Below are positions 1-7,548 of a stretch of DNA of 42,273 nucleotides, piece after piece (position 1 is the stretch's first letter; each line of letters begins with the position of its first letter). Position numbers and translations under genes: made by a program. A model generated the notes under the pieces. The model searched no databases. It saw nothing but the letters and a program-made list of their open reading frames with translations, and was not told the DNA's origin. The stretch is from NCBI GenBank assembly GCA_002298785.1, contig DBMR01000006.1, positions 32,057 through 74,329 on the forward strand, given 5' to 3'. This DNA comes from Verrucomicrobia subdivision 3 bacterium UBA693. Its GTDB lineage: Bacteria > Verrucomicrobiota > Verrucomicrobiia > Limisphaerales > UBA8199.

Positions 1-147
1 GCACCTCAAAAAAACCAGCCAGCCCCCAACCCAGCCGACCGCGACGGAGCCCACCCCGTCCCCGTCTTCAGCCCGCCAGAGCCTTCCCCCGCTGCACCAC
101 CCTCCACCGTCCTCCCCGGCGAATCCTATGCCCGCCATTCTACCTGA
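1..147 (+). CDS. 3' end of a proline-rich protein (partial)
   Basis: An open frame runs in from the left edge (frame 1) and stops with TGA at 145-147. The visible tail of 48 residues is rich in Pro, Ala and Ser and ends in ESYARHST. It overlaps the start of the terminase-like gene by 20 bases, a spacing typical of co-translated genes. In Mu-like phages the gene before the large terminase encodes a small terminase (DUF3486-like), so that is a possible identity, but nothing in this low-complexity tail shows it. It could also be chance open frame in C-rich sequence. Confidence 0.45.
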   Translation, partial: APQKNQPAPNPADRDGAHPVPVFSPPEPSPAAPPSTVLPGESYARHST

Positions 148-1681
148 CCTGGCCCTCGATAATCAGTCTGTCTTGGCCCAGTACTTTACGCCCTCTCAGC
201 TCCTCTGGATCGAGGCCGAAACCTCCCTCCACGCCCAAAATTTGCAGGCCTTCGCCCTCGCCGAAAAATCCGTCCGCATCGGCTGGACCTACGCCGATGC
301 CTTCAAGAACGTCCGCAAGCGCCTCCGGTTCCCCAACCGCGATTATCTCTTCGCCACCAAAGATTGGCCCAGCGCTCTCGAATACATGCGCCTCGTGTAC
401 CGCCTCACCGAAATCTTCAGCTACACCCGGGCCGTCATCAGTCACGGCGAGGATTGGGTCCGCACCCGACCGCTCCCGGGCGCCCGCAACTCCCGGACCA
501 GCCGCGCCGAAGTCAAAATCGGCTATGTGAAATTCGACAACGGCTCGCGCATTATCGCCTTCTCCGCCAATCCCTACGCCATGGCCGTGTATGGCGGCGA
601 TGTTGGCCTCGATGAATTCGCCAAACACCCCAACGCCCCTCTCCTCTGGCAAACCGCCCAAGGCCGCGTCACTTGGGGTTACGACCTCGCAGTCTGGTCC
701 TCCCACGACGGCGAGGACACCCTGTTCAACAAATTCGCCCAGGAAGCCCGCGCCGGCAAAGGCCCCTGGAACCTCTACTTCCGCGTCACCATGCCCGAGG
801 CCCTCGACGCCGGCCTGCTCGACGTCATCAACCGCGTCCAGGGCACCCGGTTTTCACGGGAACAATTCCTGCACAACTGCCGCGCACGCTCCGGCTCCGA
901 ACAAACCTATCAGCAATCCTACCTCTGCAACCCGGCCGGTGCGGCCACCGCCGCCATCGTGGAATGGTCCGCCCTCGAACGCTGCCGCCACGATTACCAG
1001 ATCGAGCGCGTCCACCTCGAGGCCGACGATATCCGCTCCCGCTTCGGCAACTTCGAACCAGGCCAGGAGGAGGAACGCGTGAGCCGGATTCGCGCTTACT
1101 TAATGCATGAATTCCGCCAGTTTCGCCATCTCCAGGGCTCCGAAAACGGGATGCCCAGGCTCTTCCTGGGTTTCGATGTCGCCGCCTCGGGTAAGGGCGA
1201 CCTGGCTGTCATCTGCATCGAGGAACTCCAGCACGGAACGCTCTGGATGCGGGCGCTGCTCACCTGCCGCACCGAGGACTGGCATTTCCTTAAGACCGCC
1301 CTGTTCTTCTTCTTCGAAGCCCAACCCGAACTGCGCGGGGGCGGCGATGAAACCGGCCTCGGACGCCAAATCTGTTGGGAGGCGGCTGCCCGGTTCTCCT
1401 ATGCTTTCAGCCGGGTGAACTTCGCCGCCAGAAAAAGCGAACTCGGCTTCGCGCTCATGAACCAGTTGAGCGTCGCCGAAAAACGCTTCCCGCGCTCCGA
1501 GCAGGATGTGGCGGCGGACTTCTTCGCCCTGCGCAAAGCCTTCGTCTCGACCCGCTGGCTCTTCAGCGAAAGCTCCAACGCTTTTAACCCCGCCAGCCAT
1601 TGCGATATCGCCTGGGCATCGGCGATCATCTCCTGCATCCGGACCACCATCCCGGTCGGTCCGGCGGCGATGGTGGGCTGA
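128..1681 (+). CDS. Phage terminase large subunit-like protein (Mu gp28-type)
   Basis: The 517-residue protein looks like the ATPase-nuclease motor that packages DNA into phage heads. Near the N-terminus is a KSVRIGWT segment (residues 47-54) resembling the deviant Walker A of gp28-type terminases. A Walker B-like GLDEF with Asp162-Glu163 follows. The second half has the RNase H-like nuclease pattern: FLGFDVAASGKGD (Asp350), DETGLGR (Asp407) and a late DIAWA. Length fits the Mu gp28 group. No portal, protease or capsid gene follows; the next gene is a chromosomal Lrp regulator, so this is either the right end of a prophage or gene-transfer-like remnant lying mostly to the left, or a solitary gene. 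The family call is from motifs only. Confidence 0.72.
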   Translation: MPAILPDLALDNQSVLAQYFTPSQLLWIEAETSLHAQNLQAFALAEKSVRIGWTYADAFKNVRKRLRFPNRDYLFATKDWPSALEYMRLVYRLTEIFSYTRAVISHGEDWVRTRPLPGARNSRTSRAEVKIGYVKFDNGSRIIAFSANPYAMAVYGGDVGLDEFAKHPNAPLLWQTAQGRVTWGYDLAVWSSHDGEDTLFNKFAQEARAGKGPWNLYFRVTMPEALDAGLLDVINRVQGTRFSREQFLHNCRARSGSEQTYQQSYLCNPAGAATAAIVEWSALERCRHDYQIERVHLEADDIRSRFGNFEPGQEEERVSRIRAYLMHEFRQFRHLQGSENGMPRLFLGFDVAASGKGDLAVICIEELQHGTLWMRALLTCRTEDWHFLKTALFFFFEAQPELRGGGDETGLGRQICWEAAARFSYAFSRVNFAARKSELGFALMNQLSVAEKRFPRSEQDVAADFFALRKAFVSTRWLFSESSNAFNPASHCDIAWASAIISCIRTTIPVGPAAMVG

Positions 1682-1852
1682 CGCAAATCAATCCTGCCCT
1701 GGCTTATGCCGGTCACAAAAACGAAAACCATCCCCGCCCCGGCGCAAACGAATAACCGCCCCCCCGCTATTGCACGCTTTCGAGCGCCAATTCCTGCTCG
1801 ACCCCACGAGCACCGGAGGCTAATCTCCGACCCAACATGACCCATCTGGCTT

Positions 1853-2332
1853 ATGGATGAACTCTTAAAGATTTTGCAGACCAACGCGCTTGAATCGCGC
1901 GAGAACCTGGCCCGCATGCTGGGCTGCTCGGTGACCGATATCGAAAAGCGCATTGCAACCTTCGAAAAGAGCGGCGTAATTCGCGGTTACCAGGCGATTC
2001 TGAACGAGGACCAGCTCGACCTCGAGAAAGTCACCGCCGTGATCGAAGTGAAAGTGACGCCCCAGCGTGAAGGCGGTTTCGACACGATCGCCGAACGGGT
2101 CAGCCGTTTCCCCGAAGTGCGATCCGCCCATCTCATGAGCGGCACTTACGACCTGCTGCTCTTTGTCGAGGGCCGTACCCTGCGCGAAGTAGCCTCTTTC
2201 GTCAGCGAACGCCTGTCTCCGCTCGAAGGTGTCCTGTCCACCTCCACCCATTTCATGCTCAAAACCTACAAACGCTTCGGTGTGTTAATGCACCAGGACG
2301 ACTCTGATGAACGCCTCTCCGTCTCTCCGTGA
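1853..2332 (+). CDS. Lrp/AsnC family transcriptional regulator
   Basis: A 159-residue DNA-binding regulator. Residues 1-50 form the helix-turn-helix (ARMLGCSVTDIEKRIATFEKSGVIRGY), with the typical ending in which the wing leads into an I-x-GY strand. Residues about 65-145 are the RAM/AsnC ligand-binding and oligomerisation domain, including the SAHLMSGTYDLLLFVEG core that usually binds amino acids. The reading frame overlaps the downstream aminotransferase by 26 bases, so the two are almost certainly translated together, and the regulator probably senses an amino acid handled by that enzyme. The ligand cannot be read from sequence. No clear Shine-Dalgarno precedes the ATG. Confidence 0.9.
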   Translation: MDELLKILQTNALESRENLARMLGCSVTDIEKRIATFEKSGVIRGYQAILNEDQLDLEKVTAVIEVKVTPQREGGFDTIAERVSRFPEVRSAHLMSGTYDLLLFVEGRTLREVASFVSERLSPLEGVLSTSTHFMLKTYKRFGVLMHQDDSDERLSVSP

Positions 2333-3494
2333 TTTCCTGAATGTTACGGTGCGGGATATCCCCCGCTCCGGCATTCGCGATTTCTTCGACATCGTCACGA
2401 CCATGAAGGACGTGATCAGCCTGGGCATTGGGGAACCGGATTTCGACACCCCCTGGCACGTCCGGGAATCCGCCGTCTTCGCCCTCGAGCGCGGGGTCAC
2501 CCACTATACCAGCAATCTGGGTTACCTGGATCTCCGCCAGGCGCTGGCTCGCTACGCCGCAAAAACCTTTGGCGCCGAATACAATCCGCAGACCGAGGTG
2601 CTGGTTACCGTCGGAGTCTCCGAAGCCCTCGACCTGGCGTTGCGCGCGCTGATCAATCCGGGCGACGAAGTGCTTTACCACGAGCCCTGCTATGTGTCTT
2701 ACCGGGCCACCATCCTCTTTGCCCATGGCGTGCCGGTCGAGGTCGAGACTCGCGCCGAAAACGGCTTCCGCCTCACTCGCGCCATGCTCGAAGCCCGCAC
2801 CACGCCCCGCACCAAAGTGTTGATGCTCAATTTCCCCAACAACCCGACCGGCGCCATCATGAGCCGGGCGGACCTGGAGGACATCGCCGCCTTTGTTCGC
2901 GAGCGCAATCTCATTGTCATTACCGATGAGATTTACGGCGAGCTGACGTATGACGGTCAGCATACCAGCCTGGTGAGCCTGCCGGGCATGCGGGACCGGG
3001 CGATCCTCTTGCACGGCTTTTCCAAAGCCTGGGCAATGACCGGTTTCCGCCTCGGTTACGCCTGCGGCCCAGCCGAATTGATCGAGGCCATGATGAAGAT
3101 TCATCAATACACCATGCTCTGCGCTTCTTCGCTGAGCCAAAAAGCCGCGCTCGAAGCTCTCGCCCGCCCCGAAACCGATGTCACGGAAATGGTCGATGAA
3201 TACCGGCGCCGCCGGAATTTCATCGCCGCCGCACTGGTGGAAATGGGACTACCCTGCCACCGCCCGCTGGGTGCCTTTTACGCGTTCCCATCGATTGCCG
3301 GGCTGGGACTGAGCTCGCGTGATTTTGCGCTGAAACTGCTGCACGAGGAACGCGTGGCAGTGGTGCCCGGCACCGCGTTCGGTGTCTGTGGCGAAGGCTT
3401 TGTCCGTTGCGCCTACGCCACGAGCATGCGCAATATCGAAGAGGCCATGCTCCGCCTGAAACGCTTCGTAGCCAGGTTAAAATCCGGCGCCTGA
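2307..3494 (+). CDS. PLP-dependent aminotransferase, class I/II (fold type I)
   Basis: A 395-residue cytoplasmic aminotransferase that would move an amino group between an amino acid and a 2-oxo acid. Visible hallmarks are IGEPDFDTP near residue 41, NFPNNPTG (175-182), the cofactor-contacting TDEIYGEL (Asp207, Tyr210), the Schiff-base lysine in HGFSKAWAMTGFRLGY (Lys240) and the substrate-carboxylate arginine in EGFVRCAYATS. This is the aspartate/aromatic aminotransferase subgroup, close to PatA-like enzymes. Substrate is unknown. The start lies inside the Lrp-type regulator gene in another frame; the N-terminal match to family members (LRDFLNVTVRDIPRSGIR) supports it. The gene is co-transcribed with its probable regulator. 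Confidence 0.93.
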   Translation: MNASPSLRDFLNVTVRDIPRSGIRDFFDIVTTMKDVISLGIGEPDFDTPWHVRESAVFALERGVTHYTSNLGYLDLRQALARYAAKTFGAEYNPQTEVLVTVGVSEALDLALRALINPGDEVLYHEPCYVSYRATILFAHGVPVEVETRAENGFRLTRAMLEARTTPRTKVLMLNFPNNPTGAIMSRADLEDIAAFVRERNLIVITDEIYGELTYDGQHTSLVSLPGMRDRAILLHGFSKAWAMTGFRLGYACGPAELIEAMMKIHQYTMLCASSLSQKAALEALARPETDVTEMVDEYRRRRNFIAAALVEMGLPCHRPLGAFYAFPSIAGLGLSSRDFALKLLHEERVAVVPGTAFGVCGEGFVRCAYATSMRNIEEAMLRLKRFVARLKSGA

Positions 3495-3524
3495 TCGGGG
3501 CGGCGCCAGCACGCAAATTCCGCC

Positions 3525-4712
3525 ATGCCCAGAACCGTTCCAGAGCCGCCGCCCGTGCTGAATGGCAGCCCGCGCAACTTCTTTCTCCGGATCGAGGAAC
3601 TGGAGCGCAAAGTCGCCACGCTCGAAACTGAAAACCGGGCCTTGCGCGCTGAAGGCGAACTGCTCTCGAGCGATGCCCGTTTCCGCCAGGTGATCGATGC
3701 CTCCCCAGTGCCGCTGTCGGTCGATGACATGAAGGGCACCATCGAGTACGTCAACCGCAAGTTCGAACAGAAATTCGGCTATTCCCACGCCGAGGTGCCC
3801 ACTTCCGCCGCTTGGTTCGCCCGCGCTTATCCCAACCCCGCGTACCGCGCCCAGGTGGCCAAAGAGTGGAAAGCCTGCCTCGATGCCGGACTCAAATCCG
3901 GCCGCGAAATCGGACCGTTGGAGGTGGAAATCTCCTGCAAGGACGGCTCCCTGCGGCGTGTAGAGTTTTTAGGGACTCTCCTGGGCAGCCGGTTGCTGAT
4001 CGCCGCCCGTGATATCACTGAGCGCAAACGCCTGGAAAAGGAAATCCTGGAAATCGCAGAAAAAGAACAGGAGCGAATCGGACAGGATTTGCACGATGGC
4101 TTGTGTCAGTTGCTCAGCGGCATCAAATTCAAGACCACGCTGCTCGAGCAGAAATTGCAGACCAAAGCCCTGGCCGAGGCGCACGAAGCTGGCGCGCTGG
4201 AAGGTCTGCTGATCGGGGCGATCGAGCAGGCCCGGAATATCGCGCGAGGCCTGCATCCGGTGGACCTCGAAGCCCGCGGCCTCATGTCGGCCCTGGAAGA
4301 GCTGGCCGCCAGCGTCTCCAGCGTCTACGAAATCTCTTGCAGTTGCCAGTTCCCCCAACCGGTGCTGATCCACGATCACCAGGTCGCCAAACACCTTTAC
4401 CGCATCGCCCAGGAGTCCATTAATAATGCAATCCGCCACGGACAATCCTCGCGAATCGTAGTCCGGCTCACCGCCGAAACCGACCGCTGCTCGCTCACCA
4501 TCCGGGATAATGGCATGGGCATGGCCAACCGGCCCAAGCGCAAAAAAGGCGGTTTGGGCTTGCAGTTGATGAATTACCGCGCCCGCACGATTGGCGCGGC
4601 ATTGACGTTTCAAACCGATCCCAAAGGCGGCACCGTGGTCACCTGCACTTTGCGACTAACCGCCGCGCCCAAAGCCCTGGAATCCCATGCCCGCCCCAGC
4701 ACGCTCCACTAA
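3525..4712 (+). CDS. PAS-domain sensor histidine kinase (HisKA_3, NarL-partner type)
   Basis: A soluble 395-residue sensor kinase without predicted membrane segments. Residues 20-50 are a short coiled coil (RIEELERKVATLETENRAL), residues about 50-165 a PAS domain ending in ARDITERKRLEKE, then a HisKA_3 dimerisation domain with phospho-accepting His190 in QDLHDGLCQ. The HATPase_c domain shows the N box NAIRHG, the DNGMGM box and GLGLQLM. It overlaps the following response regulator gene by 26 bases, so the two form a cognate pair. It follows the aminotransferase by 30 bases and may share its transcript. The PAS ligand is not evident. Confidence 0.92.
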   Translation: MPRTVPEPPPVLNGSPRNFFLRIEELERKVATLETENRALRAEGELLSSDARFRQVIDASPVPLSVDDMKGTIEYVNRKFEQKFGYSHAEVPTSAAWFARAYPNPAYRAQVAKEWKACLDAGLKSGREIGPLEVEISCKDGSLRRVEFLGTLLGSRLLIAARDITERKRLEKEILEIAEKEQERIGQDLHDGLCQLLSGIKFKTTLLEQKLQTKALAEAHEAGALEGLLIGAIEQARNIARGLHPVDLEARGLMSALEELAASVSSVYEISCSCQFPQPVLIHDHQVAKHLYRIAQESINNAIRHGQSSRIVVRLTAETDRCSLTIRDNGMGMANRPKRKKGGLGLQLMNYRARTIGAALTFQTDPKGGTVVTCTLRLTAAPKALESHARPSTLH

Positions 4713-5358
4713 ACATCGGGTGTTGTTGGTCGAAGACCATCCAGTCACACGCGAGGGCTTCGCTCAACTCATCAATTACCAGACCGACCTCGAGGTCTGC
4801 GGCCAGACCGGCTCGGCCGCCAAAGCGCTCAGCAGCACCGAAACCCTCCGGCCCGACCTCGTCATCGTCGATATCTCCCTGGCCGACTCCAACGGCCTCG
4901 AGCTCATCAAGAATTTAAAGTCCCGTTTTCCCGAGCTGCCCACCCTGGTCTTGTCCACCCACGACGAGTCGCTCTACGCCGAGCGAGCCGTTCGGGCCGG
5001 CGCCTCCGGCTACGTCATGAAACAGGCCCCCACCAGCGCGGTCATGACCGCGATTCGTGAGGTGCTGAAGGGCAAACTCTACTTGAGCGAAGCCATTCGC
5101 AGCCGCCTGGTGCAACAGCAAGTGCAAGGCGGCCTCACCAATCCCTCCTACGGCGTCGAGTCCCTCAGCGATCGGGAATTAGAGGTTTTTCAACTGCTCG
5201 GCCAGGGCCAGGCCACGCGCGAAATTGCCACCCGGCTCCACCTTAGCGTGAGCACGGTCGAAACTTACCGCGCGCATATCAAACAAAAGCTGGGCCTCGC
5301 CAACGCCACGGAACTGGTCCATCGCGCCGTCGAATGGGCCAACTCGCAGGGCAAGTAA
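4687..5358 (+). CDS. NarL/FixJ-family response regulator
   Basis: A 223-residue two-component regulator. The receiver domain (residues 10-130) has the acidic pair in LLVEDHP, phospho-acceptor Asp62 in VIVDISLAD, the conserved STHDE threonine region and KQAPTS with the invariant lysine. Residues 158-215 form a LuxR-type helix-turn-helix (LSDRELEVFQLLGQGQATREIA, then STVETYRAHIKQKLG). Overlap with the upstream HisKA_3 kinase indicates that kinase phosphorylates it. Targets are unknown. No obvious terminator follows. Confidence 0.94.
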   Translation: MPAPARSTKHRVLLVEDHPVTREGFAQLINYQTDLEVCGQTGSAAKALSSTETLRPDLVIVDISLADSNGLELIKNLKSRFPELPTLVLSTHDESLYAERAVRAGASGYVMKQAPTSAVMTAIREVLKGKLYLSEAIRSRLVQQQVQGGLTNPSYGVESLSDRELEVFQLLGQGQATREIATRLHLSVSTVETYRAHIKQKLGLANATELVHRAVEWANSQGK

Positions 5359-5429
5359 CTTCCATGAGCGGCGGAGATTAGTCGCGTTCCCCCAGTGGTT
5401 TGCGGACATAATGGTTTCCGCTATGCCTA

Positions 5430-5448
5430 AATCATGGGCGGCATGATT
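5430..5448 (+). other. Hairpin, 7-bp stem, between regulator and small zinc gene
   Basis: AATCATG (5430-5436) and CATGATT (5442-5448) are perfect inverted repeats around the five-base loop GGCGG. No T-run follows, so it is not a good intrinsic terminator; it could be an operator or an RNA stem between the two genes. The functional reading is a guess. Confidence 0.3.
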
Positions 5449-5523
5449 CCCCGGGAAAAGCTACTTGACTACCTTGTGATCACTGCGCCGAACCATTAAC
5501 CGAATCGTCGCAAAGCAATAAAA

Positions 5524-5757
5524 ATGAATAGCAGGATTTCTGACGAATTCACGAATCTGAACATTTCGCGGCAGCGGAAATACCAACTCCGCATGCAACG
5601 GGATAAACGCTGCACCGAATGCGGTGCGCCCGCGGCCCAAGGCTCGCGCTGCCTGGAGCATTTGGTCAAGGCACGCGAACGGCAGCGGAAGAAACGCGGC
5701 CTGAAGCGGCGTTACCTGAACACCCTCAGCTACAAGCTGGAAGCGGTGGCGGCCTAG
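5524..5757 (+). CDS. Small basic zinc-knuckle protein, unknown function
   Basis: A 77-residue, strongly basic protein. Four residues could bind zinc: Cys30, Cys33, Cys43 and His46, in the arrangement CTECG-x8-CLEH. On both sides lie Arg/Lys-rich segments likely to be helical (RQRKYQLRMQRDKR before, KARERQRKKRGLKRRY after). This suggests a nucleic-acid or ribosome-associated protein, but that is inference from composition. Short hypothetical proteins with a similar CxxCG core are, as I recall, common in Verrucomicrobia and Planctomycetes. It stands alone: about 165 bases separate it from the regulator upstream and a strong terminator follows within 85 bases, so it is probably monocistronic. 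Confidence 0.72.
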   Translation: MNSRISDEFTNLNISRQRKYQLRMQRDKRCTECGAPAAQGSRCLEHLVKARERQRKKRGLKRRYLNTLSYKLEAVAA

Positions 5758-5790
5758 GCCTCGCATCCTGCTCCCTTTAACCCCGAACCG

Positions 5791-5831
5791 CCCGGCAAAA
5801 GTCGCCGGGCTCATTCAGCCTGAATTCAGGC
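5791..5831 (+). other. Two inverted repeats between the small zinc gene and its terminator
   Basis: CCCGGC (5791-5796) pairs with GCCGGG (5804-5809) around a seven-base loop, and GCCTGAATTCAGGC (5818-5831) is a perfect 14-base palindrome. Both lie immediately before the terminator hairpin at 5840, giving three dyads in 76 bases. The first could be an extra terminator stem; the second has no loop and looks more like a protein site on DNA. Confidence 0.45.
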
Positions 5832-5839
5832 GTGAAAAA

Positions 5840-5874
5840 GGCGGCCCGGTAACCCCCCGGGCCGCCTTCATTTT
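5840..5874 (+). terminator. Strong intrinsic terminator
   Basis: A perfect 10-bp GC-only stem, GGCGGCCCGG (5840-5849) with CCGGGCCGCC (5857-5866), closes a seven-base loop and is followed by TTCATTTT. It ends transcription of the 77-aa zinc-knuckle gene and isolates it from the sugar cassette. An A-run (GAAAAAG) precedes the stem, so it may work in both directions. Confidence 0.85.
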
Positions 5875-6222
5875 AACAACCTCAACCCAAACAGAAAAGC
5901 AACCAACGCCGTTACTTTACCTTGCCTTGCCGACATCGGCAATCCGGGAGTTTGCCGGATCCACCCTCGGGGATTCCCTGAGGCAGATTGGCCAAACCCT
6001 GAACCCAGCAGAGTAGTGGACGCCCCGTCCGATTGAGCCCGCCCTGTTTCGGTTAAGCCCCCCGCACAAAAGCCGATTCACCACGGAGCTGCCGTTGGTA
6101 GCACGCCCCGCCTTCCCTCCGGCAGCCCTCCGGTCCGATCCTTGTTTGTGGTGCATCAGGTTTGAACCCCGCACCGAATTGCAGTCACAGGTGGTACTGG
6201 GCTCGTTGTTTCTTGCTCCGCC
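5875..6222 (+). ncRNA. Hairpin-rich gene-free stretch, candidate structured RNA or long leader
   Basis: No convincing reading frame is present. The stretch holds a series of short inverted repeats: TTGCCGA/TCGGCAA (5927-5942), ATCCGG/CCGGAT (5942-5960), an 8-bp stem CCTCGGGG/CCCTGAGG (5965-5983), GGACG/CGTCC (6018-6030), GCTGCC/GGTAGC in the 6090s-6100s, and a compound stem GGTGC..GGTT/AACC..GCACC (6150-6175). Two stems contain a G-T pair that is G-U only if the + strand is transcribed, which favours a + strand RNA ahead of the methyltransferase gene. I could not match it to RNase P, tmRNA, 6S or a known riboswitch. It may instead be a set of DNA sites or chance in GC-rich sequence. Confidence 0.35.
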
Positions 6223-7536
6223 ATGGGTTTCCTGACAAATTTTCGCCTTATGTCAGCACTCGCTTACTCACCGATATTAGTGACACGCAGCACGTGCCGC
6301 ATCTGCGGCAGCCGGGCGCTCACACCCGTTGTTTCCCTCGGTGACCAATTTCTGTCCGGTGCCTTCGCCAAACCCAACGGTACGGCCCCGGTGCAACGTC
6401 GGGTCGCGCTGGACCTCGTGCGCTGCGATCCTGCCCTTGATGAAAAGGCCTGCGGCCTGGTGCAGCTACGCCACTCGGTCCCGCCCAAGGTGCTCTACGC
6501 CTCCTACTGGTATCGGTCTGGGGTCAATCAGACGATGCGCGACAACCTGGCCGGCATTGCCCGGGCGGCGGAACAAACCCTGAAACTGAAGGCCGGCGAT
6601 CTGGTGCTGGATATCGGATGCAATGACGGCACGTTGCTTAAGTCCTACCAAACACCGCGCATCAAGCGGTTGGGCATCGACCCGTCGAACGTAGTCGCTC
6701 ATGCGCGTGCCGCCGGTCTGGAAGTCGTGAACGACTTCTTCTCTGCCGCCGCCCTGCGCTCGGTTTATCCCCAGCAGAAGCCCAAAGTGATCACTTCCAT
6801 CGCCATGTTTTATGACTTGGAGAACCCCAACGCGTTCGTGGGCGACATCAAGGACAGCCTGCATGAAGACGGCATTTGGGTGCTGGAATTGAGCTATCTC
6901 CCCACCATGCTGGCGATGAACAGTTTCGACACCATCTGCCACGAACATCTCGAATATTACTCCCTCGCGGCCATGGAACGGCTTTTTGCCGAGCACGGCT
7001 TGGAGGTTTGGGATGTGGTCCTGAACGACATCAATGGCGGCAGCTTCCGCATCTTTGTGGGACATGCCGGCCGGATCAAGCCCACGCCGGAAGCCGCTGA
7101 ACGAGTGCAGCAATTGCGCCTCAGCGAGTTCGACCTCGCGCTGGACACCGACGCGCCTTATGCGTTGTTCCGCAAGAATCTCGAAAGCCTCAAAAAGGAA
7201 ATGATCTCGTTTCTGAAAAAGGCAAAGGCCCAAAAGAAACTGGTGCATGGCTATGGCGCCTCCACCAAAGGCAATACCACGCTGCAATACTACGGGATCA
7301 CTCCGGATTTGGTCCCCGCCATTGCCGACCGGAACGAGGACAAATGGGGATCACACACCATCGGCACCAATATCCCAATCATTTCCGAAGAGGAATCGCG
7401 CCGGCAAAAGCCGGATTACTACCTGGTGCTGCCCTGGCATTTCATCAATGAATTCAAGCAACGCGAGTCGGAGTTCCTGGCGCGCGGCGGCAAATTCGTG
7501 TTGCCGATGCCGAGGTTGACCCTGGTGGGAGGCTAA
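6223..7536 (+). CDS. Sugar C-methyltransferase-like SAM enzyme (zinc-binding N-domain)
   Basis: A 437-residue SAM-dependent methyltransferase of the type that adds a methyl carbon to nucleotide-bound 4-keto-6-deoxysugars. The N-terminus binds zinc through Cys25, Cys28, Cys67 and Cys76 (CRICG, VRCDP and KACGLVQ; Methyltransf_13-like). The SAM site is VLDIGCNDGTLLKSY (about 128-141), and the C-terminal domain (Methyltransf_14-like) carries HGYGASTKGNTTLQYYGI. The neighbouring dehydratase-like enzyme would supply a 4-keto sugar, supporting a role in making a branched deoxysugar for the cell surface. The ATG at 6250 (MSALAYS) is an alternative start; neither has a clear ribosome binding site. Confidence 0.87.
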   Translation: MGFLTNFRLMSALAYSPILVTRSTCRICGSRALTPVVSLGDQFLSGAFAKPNGTAPVQRRVALDLVRCDPALDEKACGLVQLRHSVPPKVLYASYWYRSGVNQTMRDNLAGIARAAEQTLKLKAGDLVLDIGCNDGTLLKSYQTPRIKRLGIDPSNVVAHARAAGLEVVNDFFSAAALRSVYPQQKPKVITSIAMFYDLENPNAFVGDIKDSLHEDGIWVLELSYLPTMLAMNSFDTICHEHLEYYSLAAMERLFAEHGLEVWDVVLNDINGGSFRIFVGHAGRIKPTPEAAERVQQLRLSEFDLALDTDAPYALFRKNLESLKKEMISFLKKAKAQKKLVHGYGASTKGNTTLQYYGITPDLVPAIADRNEDKWGSHTIGTNIPIISEEESRRQKPDYYLVLPWHFINEFKQRESEFLARGGKFVLPMPRLTLVGG

Positions 7537-7548
7537 TCGAGCGGACGA

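Noticed and set aside
1837..1860. Seven-codon frame (MTHLAYG) overlapping the Lrp-type gene start
   Set aside because: Too short to support as a leader peptide; the GGAGG upstream is about 17 bases from its ATG, too far for a normal ribosome site.
5965..6030. Resemblance to a TPP riboswitch (CTGAGG, ACCCTGAACC)
   Set aside because: The conserved pyrophosphate-sensing part (the CCAGCGTAGGGA-type block) is missing and the downstream gene is not a thiamine gene.
6150..6180. tRNA T-arm-like sequence GGTTTGAACCCC
   Set aside because: The stem needed for a T-arm does not form in the right register, and there is no anticodon arm or acceptor stem upstream.
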